Assembly: GCA_026647295.1 (NCBI GenBank)
Contig: JAPKHB010000255.1
Coordinates: 1 to 5,915, forward strand
Length of the DNA stretch: 5,915 nt
Direction: 5' to 3'
Source: Planctomycetota bacterium
GTDB taxonomy: Bacteria; Planctomycetota; PLA2; JAEUHO01
Made by a program: the position numbers and the translations under genes
The notes under the pieces: generated by a model
Databases searched by the model: none
Seen by the model: only the letters and a program-made list of their open reading frames with translations
Told to the model about the DNA's origin: nothing
Shown here: positions 1 through 5,915 of the stretch, in pieces
Layout: each line of letters opens with the position of its first letter
Numbering within the stretch: position 1 is the stretch's first letter

Positions 1-2
1 GC

Positions 3-378
<376 letters not shown>

Positions 379-383
<5 letters not shown>

Positions 384-966
384 GGAGCGGGAAACCGGTC
401 ACGACGATGCGCTCGGGCGGCACGCCGTACGCGCAAAGGCGCGCGCGGGTGCGCTCGGCCGGGACGAGGTAGCCGATGCGGCCGCGGGCCGCGTCGCGCG
501 GGGCCCAGACGCGGTGCACCTCGCTGTCGGTCACGACGAGCCACACGGGGCCCAGTCCGGCCGCGTCCGCCGCGATCGCGGGGGCGAAGTAGGTGGCCAG
601 GAGCGGCCGCGGCTCGGCCGCGAGGTGCCGCACCAGCCCCGCCCCCAGCCCGCGCGCGATCGCCCGCTCCAGGTGGCGCACCCCGTAGGGCGCCGCCGCG
701 GCGCCCGGGGCGCCGACGTCCGAGAGCGCGGTGAGCCGGCGCACGACCGGCCGCAGCGCGCCCCCCCAGAGCGGGTGCGTCGAATGGCGCGTGCACCACT
801 CGTACAGCGCACGGGTGCGCCGCCACGTGCGCTCCTCGCCCGGCGCGGCCAGCGGCGGTCGGTCGCACCGGGTGATCGAGGTCCCCCACAAGGCGGCCAG
901 CGCGGCGGCCGCGCGCAGGTGCCCGTAGCCCATGTCGGGCGCCACGATCAGGGGGGGGGTCGCCAC
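379..966 (-). CDS. GT-B-like glycosyltransferase, N-terminal part (MGDG synthase/MurG-like), truncated
   Basis: The visible 196 residues look like the N-terminal Rossmann-like half of a GT-B glycosyltransferase, as in diacylglycerol glycosyltransferases and MurG. Seen: a first strand LIVAPDMGYGHLRAA with the Gly-rich loop (residues 6-20), a helix-rich segment, strand VWLVVTDSEVHRVWAP (141-156), and RIVVTGFPLP (186-195), which normally ends the N-domain before the sugar-nucleotide-binding C-domain. That C-domain is missing because the enolase fragment begins here. GTG at 966 is the chosen start: it lies 4 bases past the TAG of the upstream membrane gene, allowing translational coupling. GTG at 990 would overlap that gene by 20 bases. 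Codons 2-5 contain a run of nine C (951-959 on the plus strand). The acceptor and donor cannot be read from the sequence; an envelope lipid or glycan role is inferred from family and neighbour. Confidence 0.7.
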
Positions 967-970
967 CGGC

Positions 971-1474
971 CTACCGGACGCGGCGCGCACCGCGCCAGGT
1001 GCGCAGCGCGGAGCCCAGGTAGAGCAGCCCGAGCAGGGTGAGCAGGAGCACCGGCACCAGCAGCCAGAGGATCCCCGGGATGCGCTCGCGGTGTACCCAG
1101 GGCGCGGGTGCGGCGCTCGGGGCGACGAGCAGCCAGGCCAGCCCGGGGCTGGCGGCCCGCCCCCTCCCCGGGCGGCCCGCCCACAGCGCCCCGGCGCCGA
1201 TCAGGAGGACCGCCCCGTGGAAGGCCAGGAACACCGGTAGGCCCCGCTCCAGGGCCTCGCGGGGGTCCCAGCCGAAGCGGAAGTGCCAGACGCAGCCTGC
1301 GTGCAGGACCGCCAGGGTCGCCAGGCCGGCCCACAGTTCGGCCGGGCGGGCCCGCAGGCGGCCCAACAGGCCGGGGGCGGGCCCACGGGCCGGCAGGACG
1401 ACCCCGAGGGCGAGATTCAGCAGGCCGTACGCCAGGATGGCGAGCCCAAACGTTAGGATGTCCGAAAGCGCCAT
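971..1474 (-). CDS. Four-helix integral membrane protein, unknown function
   Basis: This 167-residue protein is not recognised. It shows clear hydrophobic segments at about residues 5-27, 46-66, 77-97 and 122-146, with a weaker one at 103-117. The loops after segments 1 and 3 are rich in Arg (GLLGRLRARP, GRPGRGRAA), suggesting they face the cytoplasm, and the tail ends RTWRGARRVR. No catalytic motif is visible. The start ATG at 1474 is preceded on the minus strand by AAGGG (1486-1482) at a 7-base spacing, a good ribosome-binding site. The stop TAG (973-971) is 4 bases before the glycosyltransferase GTG, so the two genes probably form one transcript. The partner makes a role in envelope glycolipid or polymer handling plausible, as inference only. 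Its ATG overlaps a competing plus-strand ATG at 1473. Confidence 0.75.
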   Translation of the reverse strand: MALSDILTFGLAILAYGLLNLALGVVLPARGPAPGLLGRLRARPAELWAGLATLAVLHAGCVWHFRFGWDPREALERGLPVFLAFHGAVLLIGAGALWAGRPGRGRAASPGLAWLLVAPSAAPAPWVHRERIPGILWLLVPVLLLTLLGLLYLGSALRTWRGARRVR

Positions 1475-1580
1475 GGCTCCGCCCTTCGCCGTCCGCCGAC
1501 CCTTGCCGCGACCCCGGCCGCCGGCCGCGGCAGGTCCGCCGGAGAGTCGACGCCGCGGGGCCGGTCGCCAAGGACTCCTC
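1475..1580. promoter_or_regulatory. Divergent spacer between membrane protein and toroid/HEAT gene
   Basis: This 106-base gap should hold promoters for both divergent genes. I see no convincing -35/-10 pair, which is common in DNA this rich in GC. Ribosome-binding sites are visible at both edges: AAGGG at 1486-1482 (minus) and AAGGA at 1570-1574 (plus, 6 bases before GTG 1581). Read in the frame of the plus gene, third-position GC is only about 72% (10 of 36 codons end in A or T), well below the gene body. This argues that the stretch is not coding. Confidence 0.45.
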
Positions 1581-3311
1581 GTGGCGGTCCTGCTGCCGGC
1601 CCTCCTGGGGGCCTTCCTCGTGGCTCCGCGTGCCCCGGCCCGCGCCGAGGAACCCGCGGCGCCCAACGAGCGCGCCGAACGGCTCTTCGACGAAGGGTAC
1701 CCGACCGAGCTGAAGAAGGCCGTCTACCGCGCGCTGGACCGCGGGCGCGACTGGCTCCTGTCGCGCCAGGGGCCGGGCGGCCGCTTCGTCGCCGGGGCTC
1801 GAGGCCCCGGCGGCCGCTACGCCCTGGGGACGAACGCGCTGGCGCTCCTTGCGCTCCTCCAGTCGGGCGTGCCGGGCGACGCCCCGGCGATCGAGCGGGG
1901 GTTCGACGCGCTGCGCGGGGAGGCCCTCACCGAGACCTATTCGGTCGCCGTCCTGCTGATGGCGCTGGACGCCCGCTACGAACCGGCCAGCGATCCCTTC
2001 GTGGTGGAGGAGGTCGACCGCTACGGGCGCCGCCGCGACGAGGAGCCGTGCGCGCGGGCGATCTCGCCGGCCGACCTGGCGTGGATGAAGCGCGGCGTGG
2101 CGTTCCTGGTCGCGAACCAGAACGCCGCCGGGACCTGGCGCTATCCGTCGGGCGGCCACGACCTGTCCAACACGCAATACGCCCTGCTCGGACTGCACGC
2201 GGCGTCGCGCTGCGGCGTGAACGTGCCGCCGTCCACCTGGCTCGCGGCGCTCAACGCGGTGCTCGACCACCAGGAGGCGGCCGGCGAGGCCGTGGAGTAC
2301 CAGGCCAACGAGGTGCGCGGCCGGTATCGCTTCCAGTGGATGGAGCGGGCCCTCGCGCGCGGGTTCCGCTACACGCCCCAGTCTCCCCACGTGACGGGGT
2401 CCATGACGACGGCGGGGCTGGCCGCGCTCTACATCTGCCAGGCCCGGCTGTGGCGGACGCGCGCGTTCACCGGCGCGCTGCGCGCCCGGACCGAGCGCGG
2501 GATCCGCGACGCCAAGGCGTGGATGCAGGAGAACTTCAGCGTCCGCGAGAACCCGGGGCTCGGCCTGGCGTGGCACTACTACTACCTCTACGGGCTCGAG
2601 CGGGCGGGCGTGATCGGGCGCTTCCGCATGCTGGGTCCGTTCGACTGGTACCTGGAGGGCGCGCACGTGCTGCTGGAGGACCAGGCCGCCAACGGCTCCT
2701 GGCAGGGCGACCTGGTGGAGACGTGCTTTGCGATCCTCTTCCTCAAGCGCGCGGCGGTACGGGTGGCGCCGGCCCCCGTGGTCGTGACCCCGCGCGAGGC
2801 GCCCGCGCCGCCCCCGGCCGGGCCCGCGCCCGAACCGGCCGCGCCGCCGAGCCTGGGCGACGAGGCCGAGGCGCTGCTGCGCCTGGGCGCGGCCGTCAAG
2901 GGGCTTTGCGACCCGGACCCCGAGGTGGCCTTTTGCGCCGCGCGCGACCTCGCACGCCTGCGCGACCCGCGCGCGTTGCCGGCCCTGGCCCGGGCGCTGG
3001 GGACCCACGCGGACGTGGAGGTCCGCGTCGCGGTGGCCGAGGCGATCGCGCGCCTCGGGGTGGCCGAAGGCGCCGCGCCCCTGGTGGAGGCCCTCGCCGC
3101 GGAGGAGCCGGCCGTGCGCGCGGCCGCCGACGCGGCGCTGCGCCAGCTCACGGGGTGGCAGGAGCCGGCGCCCGCCCTCGCGGAGGACCGGCGCGGCCGC
3201 GCCGCCCTCCAGCGCCGCTGGCGCGAGTGGCTGGGGTCCAACGAGGCGAGGCTGCGCCAACGGCTGGGCCAGGCGCCGGCGGCGCACGGCGCCCCGCAGA
3301 AGGGCTCCTGA
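1581..3311 (+). CDS. Exported alpha/alpha-toroid (prenyltransferase/squalene-cyclase-like) repeat protein with C-terminal HEAT repeats
   Basis: A 576-residue protein with, in order: a hydrophobic export signal ending in A-R-A before EEPAAP (cleavage predicted after residue 22); an alpha/alpha-toroid region (about 30-392) with QxxxGx(W/F) motifs at 63-69 (QGPGGRF), 180-186 (QNAAGTW) and 368-374 (QAANGSW), ending VETCFAILFLKRA; a Pro/Ala linker (395-424); HEAT-like repeats (about 430-525); and a basic Trp-containing tail (WREWLGSN). QW motifs stabilise the barrel in squalene-hopene cyclases, but no DxDD acid motif is seen, so cyclase activity should not be assumed. A structural or binding role outside the cytoplasm is likelier. 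GTG 1581 is chosen because AAGGA lies 6 bases upstream and GC3 drops before it. ATG 1473 (612 aa) would give a more positively charged signal n-region (SRRRGAGRQG) but would overlap the divergent start codon. The mature protein is the same either way. Confidence 0.88.
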   Translation: MAVLLPALLGAFLVAPRAPARAEEPAAPNERAERLFDEGYPTELKKAVYRALDRGRDWLLSRQGPGGRFVAGARGPGGRYALGTNALALLALLQSGVPGDAPAIERGFDALRGEALTETYSVAVLLMALDARYEPASDPFVVEEVDRYGRRRDEEPCARAISPADLAWMKRGVAFLVANQNAAGTWRYPSGGHDLSNTQYALLGLHAASRCGVNVPPSTWLAALNAVLDHQEAAGEAVEYQANEVRGRYRFQWMERALARGFRYTPQSPHVTGSMTTAGLAALYICQARLWRTRAFTGALRARTERGIRDAKAWMQENFSVRENPGLGLAWHYYYLYGLERAGVIGRFRMLGPFDWYLEGAHVLLEDQAANGSWQGDLVETCFAILFLKRAAVRVAPAPVVVTPREAPAPPPAGPAPEPAAPPSLGDEAEALLRLGAAVKGLCDPDPEVAFCAARDLARLRDPRALPALARALGTHADVEVRVAVAEAIARLGVAEGAAPLVEALAAEEPAVRAAADAALRQLTGWQEPAPALAEDRRGRAALQRRWREWLGSNEARLRQRLGQAPAAHGAPQKGS

Positions 3312-3333
3312 CCGCCGCGGCCACCCGCGGTCA
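3309..3333. terminator. Inverted repeat between convergent genes, candidate bidirectional terminator
   Basis: TGACCGC (3309-3315) and GCGGTCA (3327-3333) are perfect 7-bp arms around an 11-base loop. The plus-strand TGA stop of the toroid/HEAT gene (3309-3311) and the minus-strand TGA stop of the small basic gene (3333-3331) are the outer three bases of the two arms. A hairpin here would serve both directions, but no T-run follows on either side, so intrinsic termination would be weak. Confidence 0.45.
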
Positions 3334-3741
3334 GGGCGCAGCGCCGCCCGCGGCAAGGGCCCGGTAGACCCGTTGCAGTTCCTCGAACCCCGGCCGGTGC
3401 ACGTGGAGGGGGATCTTCTGCACGCGCGGGTCGTCACGCCCGAAGGGCGGCGGGGGGCGGGTGGCGAACACCTCGCCCCACAAGCGGACCGGGACCGAAC
3501 GGAAGATCCCGTCGGGCTCGCCGTGGGCGCGCCGCCACGTCCCCAGGCGCTCGTTCAACTGGACGAGCAACGCCGCGTGGTTTCGCAGCCGCAGCCGGGA
3601 TCCTTCACGCGAGCGGCCCTTCGTGCGCCGGTGGGTGGCCTGCGCGCGGCCGTGCCCGTTCAGCCCCTTCGACCTCGGGCGGCACGTCCGGCGCGGGAGC
3701 CCTCCCTCCGATTGCGGGATCCGGCCCCGTTCCCAGGCCAT
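3331..3741 (-). CDS. Small basic protein, unknown function, next to structured repeats
   Basis: Not recognised. With ATG 3741 the product is 136 residues. The first ~55 are strongly basic and low in complexity (RRTCRPRSKG, THRRTKGRSREG). Residues 56-130 look like an ordinary soluble fold: NHAALLVQLNERLGTWRRAHG, then VPVRLWGEVF, a short PPPP turn, KIPLHVHRPG and a final helix EELQRVYRALA. Coding support is statistical: from 3331 to about 3660, third positions in this frame are about 90% G or C, against about 72% in the antisense frame. The stop also lies in a hairpin shared with the convergent gene. No ribosome-binding site is evident before ATG 3741, so the true start may be nearer 3660. The basic N-terminus suggests nucleic-acid binding. 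Combined with the repeats just upstream, a link to a small mobile element is possible but unproven. Confidence 0.5.
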   Translation of the reverse strand: MAWERGRIPQSEGGLPRRTCRPRSKGLNGHGRAQATHRRTKGRSREGSRLRLRNHAALLVQLNERLGTWRRAHGEPDGIFRSVPVRLWGEVFATRPPPPFGRDDPRVQKIPLHVHRPGFEELQRVYRALAAGGAAP

Positions 3742-3769
3742 CGGCGCGCCCGGAGGGGCGCGGGGGGGT

Positions 3770-3799
3770 GCAGGGGGGGTGTGCGCAGCACCCCCCTGC
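3770..3799. repeat. G-run/C-run hairpin overlapping the start of repeat copy A
   Basis: GCAGGGGGGGTG (3770-3781) pairs with CACCCCCCTGC (3789-3799), giving an 11-bp stem with one bulged G and a 7-base loop TGCGCAG. A second G7 run sits just upstream at 3762-3768. Copy B has no equivalent G-run partner upstream, so this hairpin is specific to copy A. Its 3' arm uses bases that belong to the repeat. Confidence 0.7.
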
Positions 3800-3865
3800 C
3801 AAGACGAGGCACGCGTGAGCGTGCCGGTCTTGCACAGTCCGCGCGGCAGCGCGGAGCAAGGGGCA
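3781..3865. repeat. Structured direct repeat, copy A (two-hairpin element)
   Basis: An 85-base unit starting GTGCGCAGCACC and ending GCAAGGGGCA. It contains hairpin 1, with CAAGAC (3800-3805) and GGCACGC (3808-3814) pairing to GCGTGCC (3819-3825) and GTCTTG (3827-3832) around loop GTGA with a GA/G internal loop. Hairpin 2 is CCGCGC (3839-3844) with GCGCGG (3849-3854), loop GGCA. An alternative stem CTTGC (3829-3833) with GCAAG (3856-3860) would enclose hairpin 2 and compete with hairpin 1. It differs from copy B by seven substitutions and one inserted base. Confidence 0.9.
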
Positions 3866-3939
3866 CACGGCCCCGCGCGCGGAGTGGCGATGGACGAGAG
3901 GAACATCGCGCCCCTTGCGCCGGGGCACTCCGGGCGCCC

Positions 3940-4025
3940 GTGCGCAGCACCTCCCCTGTCAAGACAAGGCACGCTAGAGCGTGCCCGTCTTGCAAAGTCC
4001 GCGCGGGAGCGCGGAGCAAGGGGCA
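3940..4025. repeat. Structured direct repeat, copy B (two-hairpin element)
   Basis: Second copy, 86 bases, 159 bases downstream of copy A. The same stems are intact: CAAGAC (3960-3965) and GGCACGC (3968-3974) with GCGTGCC (3979-3985) and GTCTTG (3987-3992), loop TAGA, internal loop AA/C; and CCGCGC (3999-4004) with GCGCGG (4009-4014), loop GGGA. All six substitutions in the part from 3961 onward fall in loops or the inter-hairpin linker. This fits a REP- or MITE-like palindromic element or a structured RNA; the family is not identified. Confidence 0.9.
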
Positions 4026-4104
4026 GGTGGCGAGGAGCGGAAAGTGCCAGCATCCGAATGGGCTGCCGCTCCCTTGCGCGGGGGAGGAAAGCCGTGGAGG
4101 ACGA

Positions 4105-4123
4105 CGCGTGGTCTTCCCACGCG
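4105..4123 (-). terminator. Hairpin downstream of the PDZ/propeller gene, candidate terminator
   Basis: CGCGTGG (4105-4111) and CCACGCG (4117-4123) form a perfect 7-bp stem with a 5-base loop. It lies about 75 bases beyond the minus-strand stop at 4198. No T-run follows on the minus strand, so its role as a terminator is tentative. It is bracketed by a 10-bp direct repeat GAGGACGACG (4097-4106 and 4123-4132). Confidence 0.35.
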
Positions 4124-4197
4124 AGGACGACGAAGGGCCCCGAGCGCCCCCTCCCGGTGCGCCGTACGTCCGTAGTCCCGACCCCCGAACGCATACC

Positions 4198-5915
4198 CTA
4201 GTCGTGCGGGGCCGCCAGCAGGAGGGCCCCTTCGTCGCTGGGCACCAGGAGCCGCGCGCCCACGCGCACGGGCAGGTGCCGGCGCGCCTCGCGCACCGGG
4301 CCCTCGAAGAAGCGCCCGTCGACGTGGTCGCGGCGCAGCCCCGCCGAGACCCACCGCGTGTCCATGCGCGGATCGGGCCCGAGCAGGGCGGCCAGGACGA
4401 ACAGGCCCTCGAAGTGGGGCTGGGCGGCCAGCAGCGTGCGGTAGCGCGAGCGACTGCCGGGCAGCAAGGCCTGCGCGCCGCGCAGCGCGACCGGGGGCGG
4501 CAGCGTCGCCGCGTCCCCACCCCGGGCCAGCGCCGCCAGCACGAAGGGGTCGATCGACCAGCTGCCCGCGTTCACGTTCACCACGCCGCGCCCCGGCACG
4601 CGCACCACGAAGAGGGTCCACCCGCGGACGAAGAGGCGGGTGTCGTCGTCCAGCCACCCGTAGGCCCCGTCGTCCTCCCGGAGCAACGCCCCGGGGACCG
4701 CGAGCGCCTGCCCTCCCTCTCCGAGGGGGTCCACCGTCACGAGGTACAGCGTGCCCCGCCGCAGGAGCGCCGTCGCCGGCCCCGCCGCCACCATGTCGTT
4801 CTGGTTCAGGTCCGACCAGGGGGCCTGGCCGGCGTCGCGCCACTCCTCGGTCCCCCGCGTGCTGTTGAGCACACGCAGCGAACGCGTGGCGTCGCGCGCG
4901 GTGCTCGTCGCATACACGCGCCCGGCCGCGACGTCCGAGGCGTGGGCCGGCGCGTAGCTGCGCCGGAACTCGTCGCGGAGGTGCTCGGCGCAGGGAACGA
5001 TGGCGCGCACGCCCCCGTCGGCGGCGTCGAGCAGCCAGCCCGCGGAGGGATCCCAGGTGGTCACCCACAGCGCGCTGCCCACGGGCTGGATCCGGTCCAC
5101 GTCGCCTTCGATGGCGGCGCGCCAGCGCTCCGGCCCGCCCGCCAGGGGCACGGCGACCAGCAGGTCCGCCACCAGCCGCCGGCGCACGAGCGCCACGGCC
5201 ACGTCGCCGACCACCTCCAGGCCCTCCACCACGCCGGGTTCGTTCCACTCCCACAGGCGCGTGCGTTCGAGGGTCCGCGGGTCGACCCAACTCAAGGTCG
5301 TGCGGCCCGGCAGCAGCGCGCGGCCGTCGGCTGCGACCCACAGCGCCCCGTAGCCGAGCGCACCGCCCTGCGTGGCGGGTCGGCGTCCGGCGCGGAAGCG
5401 GTCCAGGACTGGCCTCCCACGCCGGCGCACCTCGGCGGGCACCTCCTGTCCCGGGGGCGTGGCGGCGACCCGTTGCATGAAGGCGCCGAGGTCCGGTACC
5501 GGCGCGCCGTCCCAGCTCACGATCCAGTCGCCCCCCATCAGCCCGCTCGAGTCGGCCGGCTCGCGGGCCACCAGGTCGCCGACCAGGATCCCCGCCCCCG
5601 GCACCCACGGATCGACCGCCCGGAGCGAGCCCCCGAACCAGCCCTCGTCGGCGCCGGGCAGTCGGGCCAGGCGCCGGCTGCGCCCCCGCCGGTCCACCTC
5701 CCAGAGTTCGGGCGTGATCCCCCGCACCAGCAGGACGCGGTCCTGCCACTGGTCGGCCCCGGGCCCCTCCAGGCCCAACAACTCGAGCGCGCGCAGGGCC
5801 GCGCCGCTCGGAACCGTGCCGGGCGCCGCGTCCTCGGCCGGGAAGGGCACGCGGGGCGGTTCGCGGCCAAAGCGCGGGTGCCAGCCCAGGCGCCGCGCGG
5901 CCTGCTCGTCCAGCC
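4198..5915 (-). CDS. PDZ domain plus beta-propeller protein, C-terminal part (start outside window)
   Basis: The frame is open from the window edge, with coding-like sequence (LDEQAARRLGWHPRFG) before the first internal GTG at 5850, so the gene is 5'-truncated here; 571 residues are visible. Residues about 107-171 form a PDZ-like domain: GILVGDLVAREPADSSGLMGGDWI, with the usual helix LGAFMQRVAA and a closing strand. From about 187 to the end, short beta-rich repeats resemble a PQQ/WD-like propeller (about 229-268, 270-307, 326-361, 372-407, 416-450), each pairing a VAAG- or VVGD-type strand with a strand describing a 'value' (SLRVLN, LYLVTV). The tail LLVPSDEGALLLAA is typical of a last propeller strand. 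PDZ domains bind peptide termini and propellers serve as binding platforms, so an extracytoplasmic scaffold or envelope-assembly role is plausible. No protease catalytic triad is visible in this part, and the signal peptide would lie off-window. Confidence 0.85.
   Translation of the reverse strand, partial: LDEQAARRLGWHPRFGREPPRVPFPAEDAAPGTVPSGAALRALELLGLEGPGADQWQDRVLLVRGITPELWEVDRRGRSRRLARLPGADEGWFGGSLRAVDPWVPGAGILVGDLVAREPADSSGLMGGDWIVSWDGAPVPDLGAFMQRVAATPPGQEVPAEVRRRGRPVLDRFRAGRRPATQGGALGYGALWVAADGRALLPGRTTLSWVDPRTLERTRLWEWNEPGVVEGLEVVGDVAVALVRRRLVADLLVAVPLAGGPERWRAAIEGDVDRIQPVGSALWVTTWDPSAGWLLDAADGGVRAIVPCAEHLRDEFRRSYAPAHASDVAAGRVYATSTARDATRSLRVLNSTRGTEEWRDAGQAPWSDLNQNDMVAAGPATALLRRGTLYLVTVDPLGEGGQALAVPGALLREDDGAYGWLDDDTRLFVRGWTLFVVRVPGRGVVNVNAGSWSIDPFVLAALARGGDAATLPPPVALRGAQALLPGSRSRYRTLLAAQPHFEGLFVLAALLGPDPRMDTRWVSAGLRRDHVDGRFFEGPVREARRHLPVRVGARLLVPSDEGALLLAAPHD

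Larger units (their letters stand above)
3742..4197. other. Gene-free repeat and hairpin region
   Basis: No reading frame here has convincing codon bias, although several frames stay open because stops are rare in GC-rich DNA. The stretch holds a G-run hairpin (3770-3799), two copies of a structured repeat (3781-3865, 3940-4025), small stems in the first spacer (GCGATG 3887-3892 with CATCGC 3904-3909; GCCCC 3910-3914 with GGGGC 3922-3926), a 10-bp palindrome CGGGCGCCCG (3931-3940) directly before copy B, and a hairpin at 4105-4123. Both flanking genes run on the minus strand, so the region may be transcribed as an intercistronic or leader RNA. Confidence 0.7.

Noticed and set aside
1581..2760. 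Functional squalene-hopene cyclase
   Set aside because: QW-type motifs are present, but no DxDD motif was found and the HEAT-fused, exported architecture differs from the enzyme.
948..3437. Very long minus-strand open frame (829 aa) opposite the toroid/HEAT gene
   Set aside because: Low-complexity Arg/Gly/Ala-rich antisense frame that stays open because stop codons are rare at this GC content; the plus-strand gene has domains and motifs.
3800..3865. CKTGTLT-like peptide on the minus strand of the repeats, resembling the P-type ATPase DKTGTLT motif
   Set aside because: It is a translation of the palindromic repeat, the phosphorylated Asp is Cys, and no ATPase sequence surrounds it.
3781..4025. 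Possible CRISPR array
   Set aside because: Only two copies of an 85-base repeat about 160 bases apart with no short regular spacers and no cas genes.
3461..4201. Plus-strand frame of 246 aa across the small gene and the repeats
   Set aside because: Antisense to the better-supported minus frame, poorer third-position GC, and it reads through the hairpin repeats.
3974..5749. Minus-strand frame of 591 aa overlapping the PDZ/propeller gene
   Set aside because: Out-of-frame shadow rich in Arg, Gly and Ala; the 4198-5915 frame carries the recognisable PDZ and propeller sequence.

Overview
The window looks like metagenome-derived bacterial DNA joined from two unrelated sources. Bases 1 to about 380 hold the C-terminal third of an enolase gene. 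Its composition is moderate: about 59% GC counted by hand, with about three quarters of third codon positions G or C. From about 380 onward the DNA is far richer in GC (roughly 75%, third positions mostly above 90%) and belongs to a different genome. That genome is probably a high-GC uncultured bacterium of the Planctomycetota or a similar lineage. The inference rests mainly on the secreted alpha/alpha-toroid plus HEAT-repeat protein and the PDZ/beta-propeller protein, architectures I associate with planctomycetes. It is not proven from this window.

Layout: (1) 3..~383 (+), enolase fragment, cut a few residues before its natural end. (2) ~379..966 (-), N-terminal part of a GT-B-like glycosyltransferase whose C-terminal half is replaced by the enolase at the junction. 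(3) 971..1474 (-), four-helix membrane protein lying 4 bases upstream of the glycosyltransferase and probably co-transcribed with it. (4) 1475..1580, short divergent spacer. (5) 1581..3311 (+), exported protein with three QxxxGx(W/F) motifs, a Pro/Ala linker and HEAT repeats. (6) 3309..3333, inverted repeat holding both convergent stop codons. (7) 3331..3741 (-), small basic protein of unknown function. (8) 3742..4197, a 456-base gene-free stretch with two copies of an 85-base structured repeat, a G-run hairpin and a further hairpin. (9) 4198..5915 (-), C-terminal 571 residues of a PDZ plus beta-propeller protein whose start lies beyond the window.

The genes do not form a recognisable pathway. 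The clearest couple is membrane protein plus glycosyltransferase, which suggests envelope lipid or glycan work. The toroid/HEAT protein appears exported, and the PDZ/propeller protein is probably extracytoplasmic. The most unusual material is the pair of structured repeats between 3770 and 4090: every one of the six substitutions in the folded core falls in a predicted loop or linker, as expected for an element whose fold is maintained. I found no rRNA, tRNA, CRISPR array, complete transposase or known defence system.
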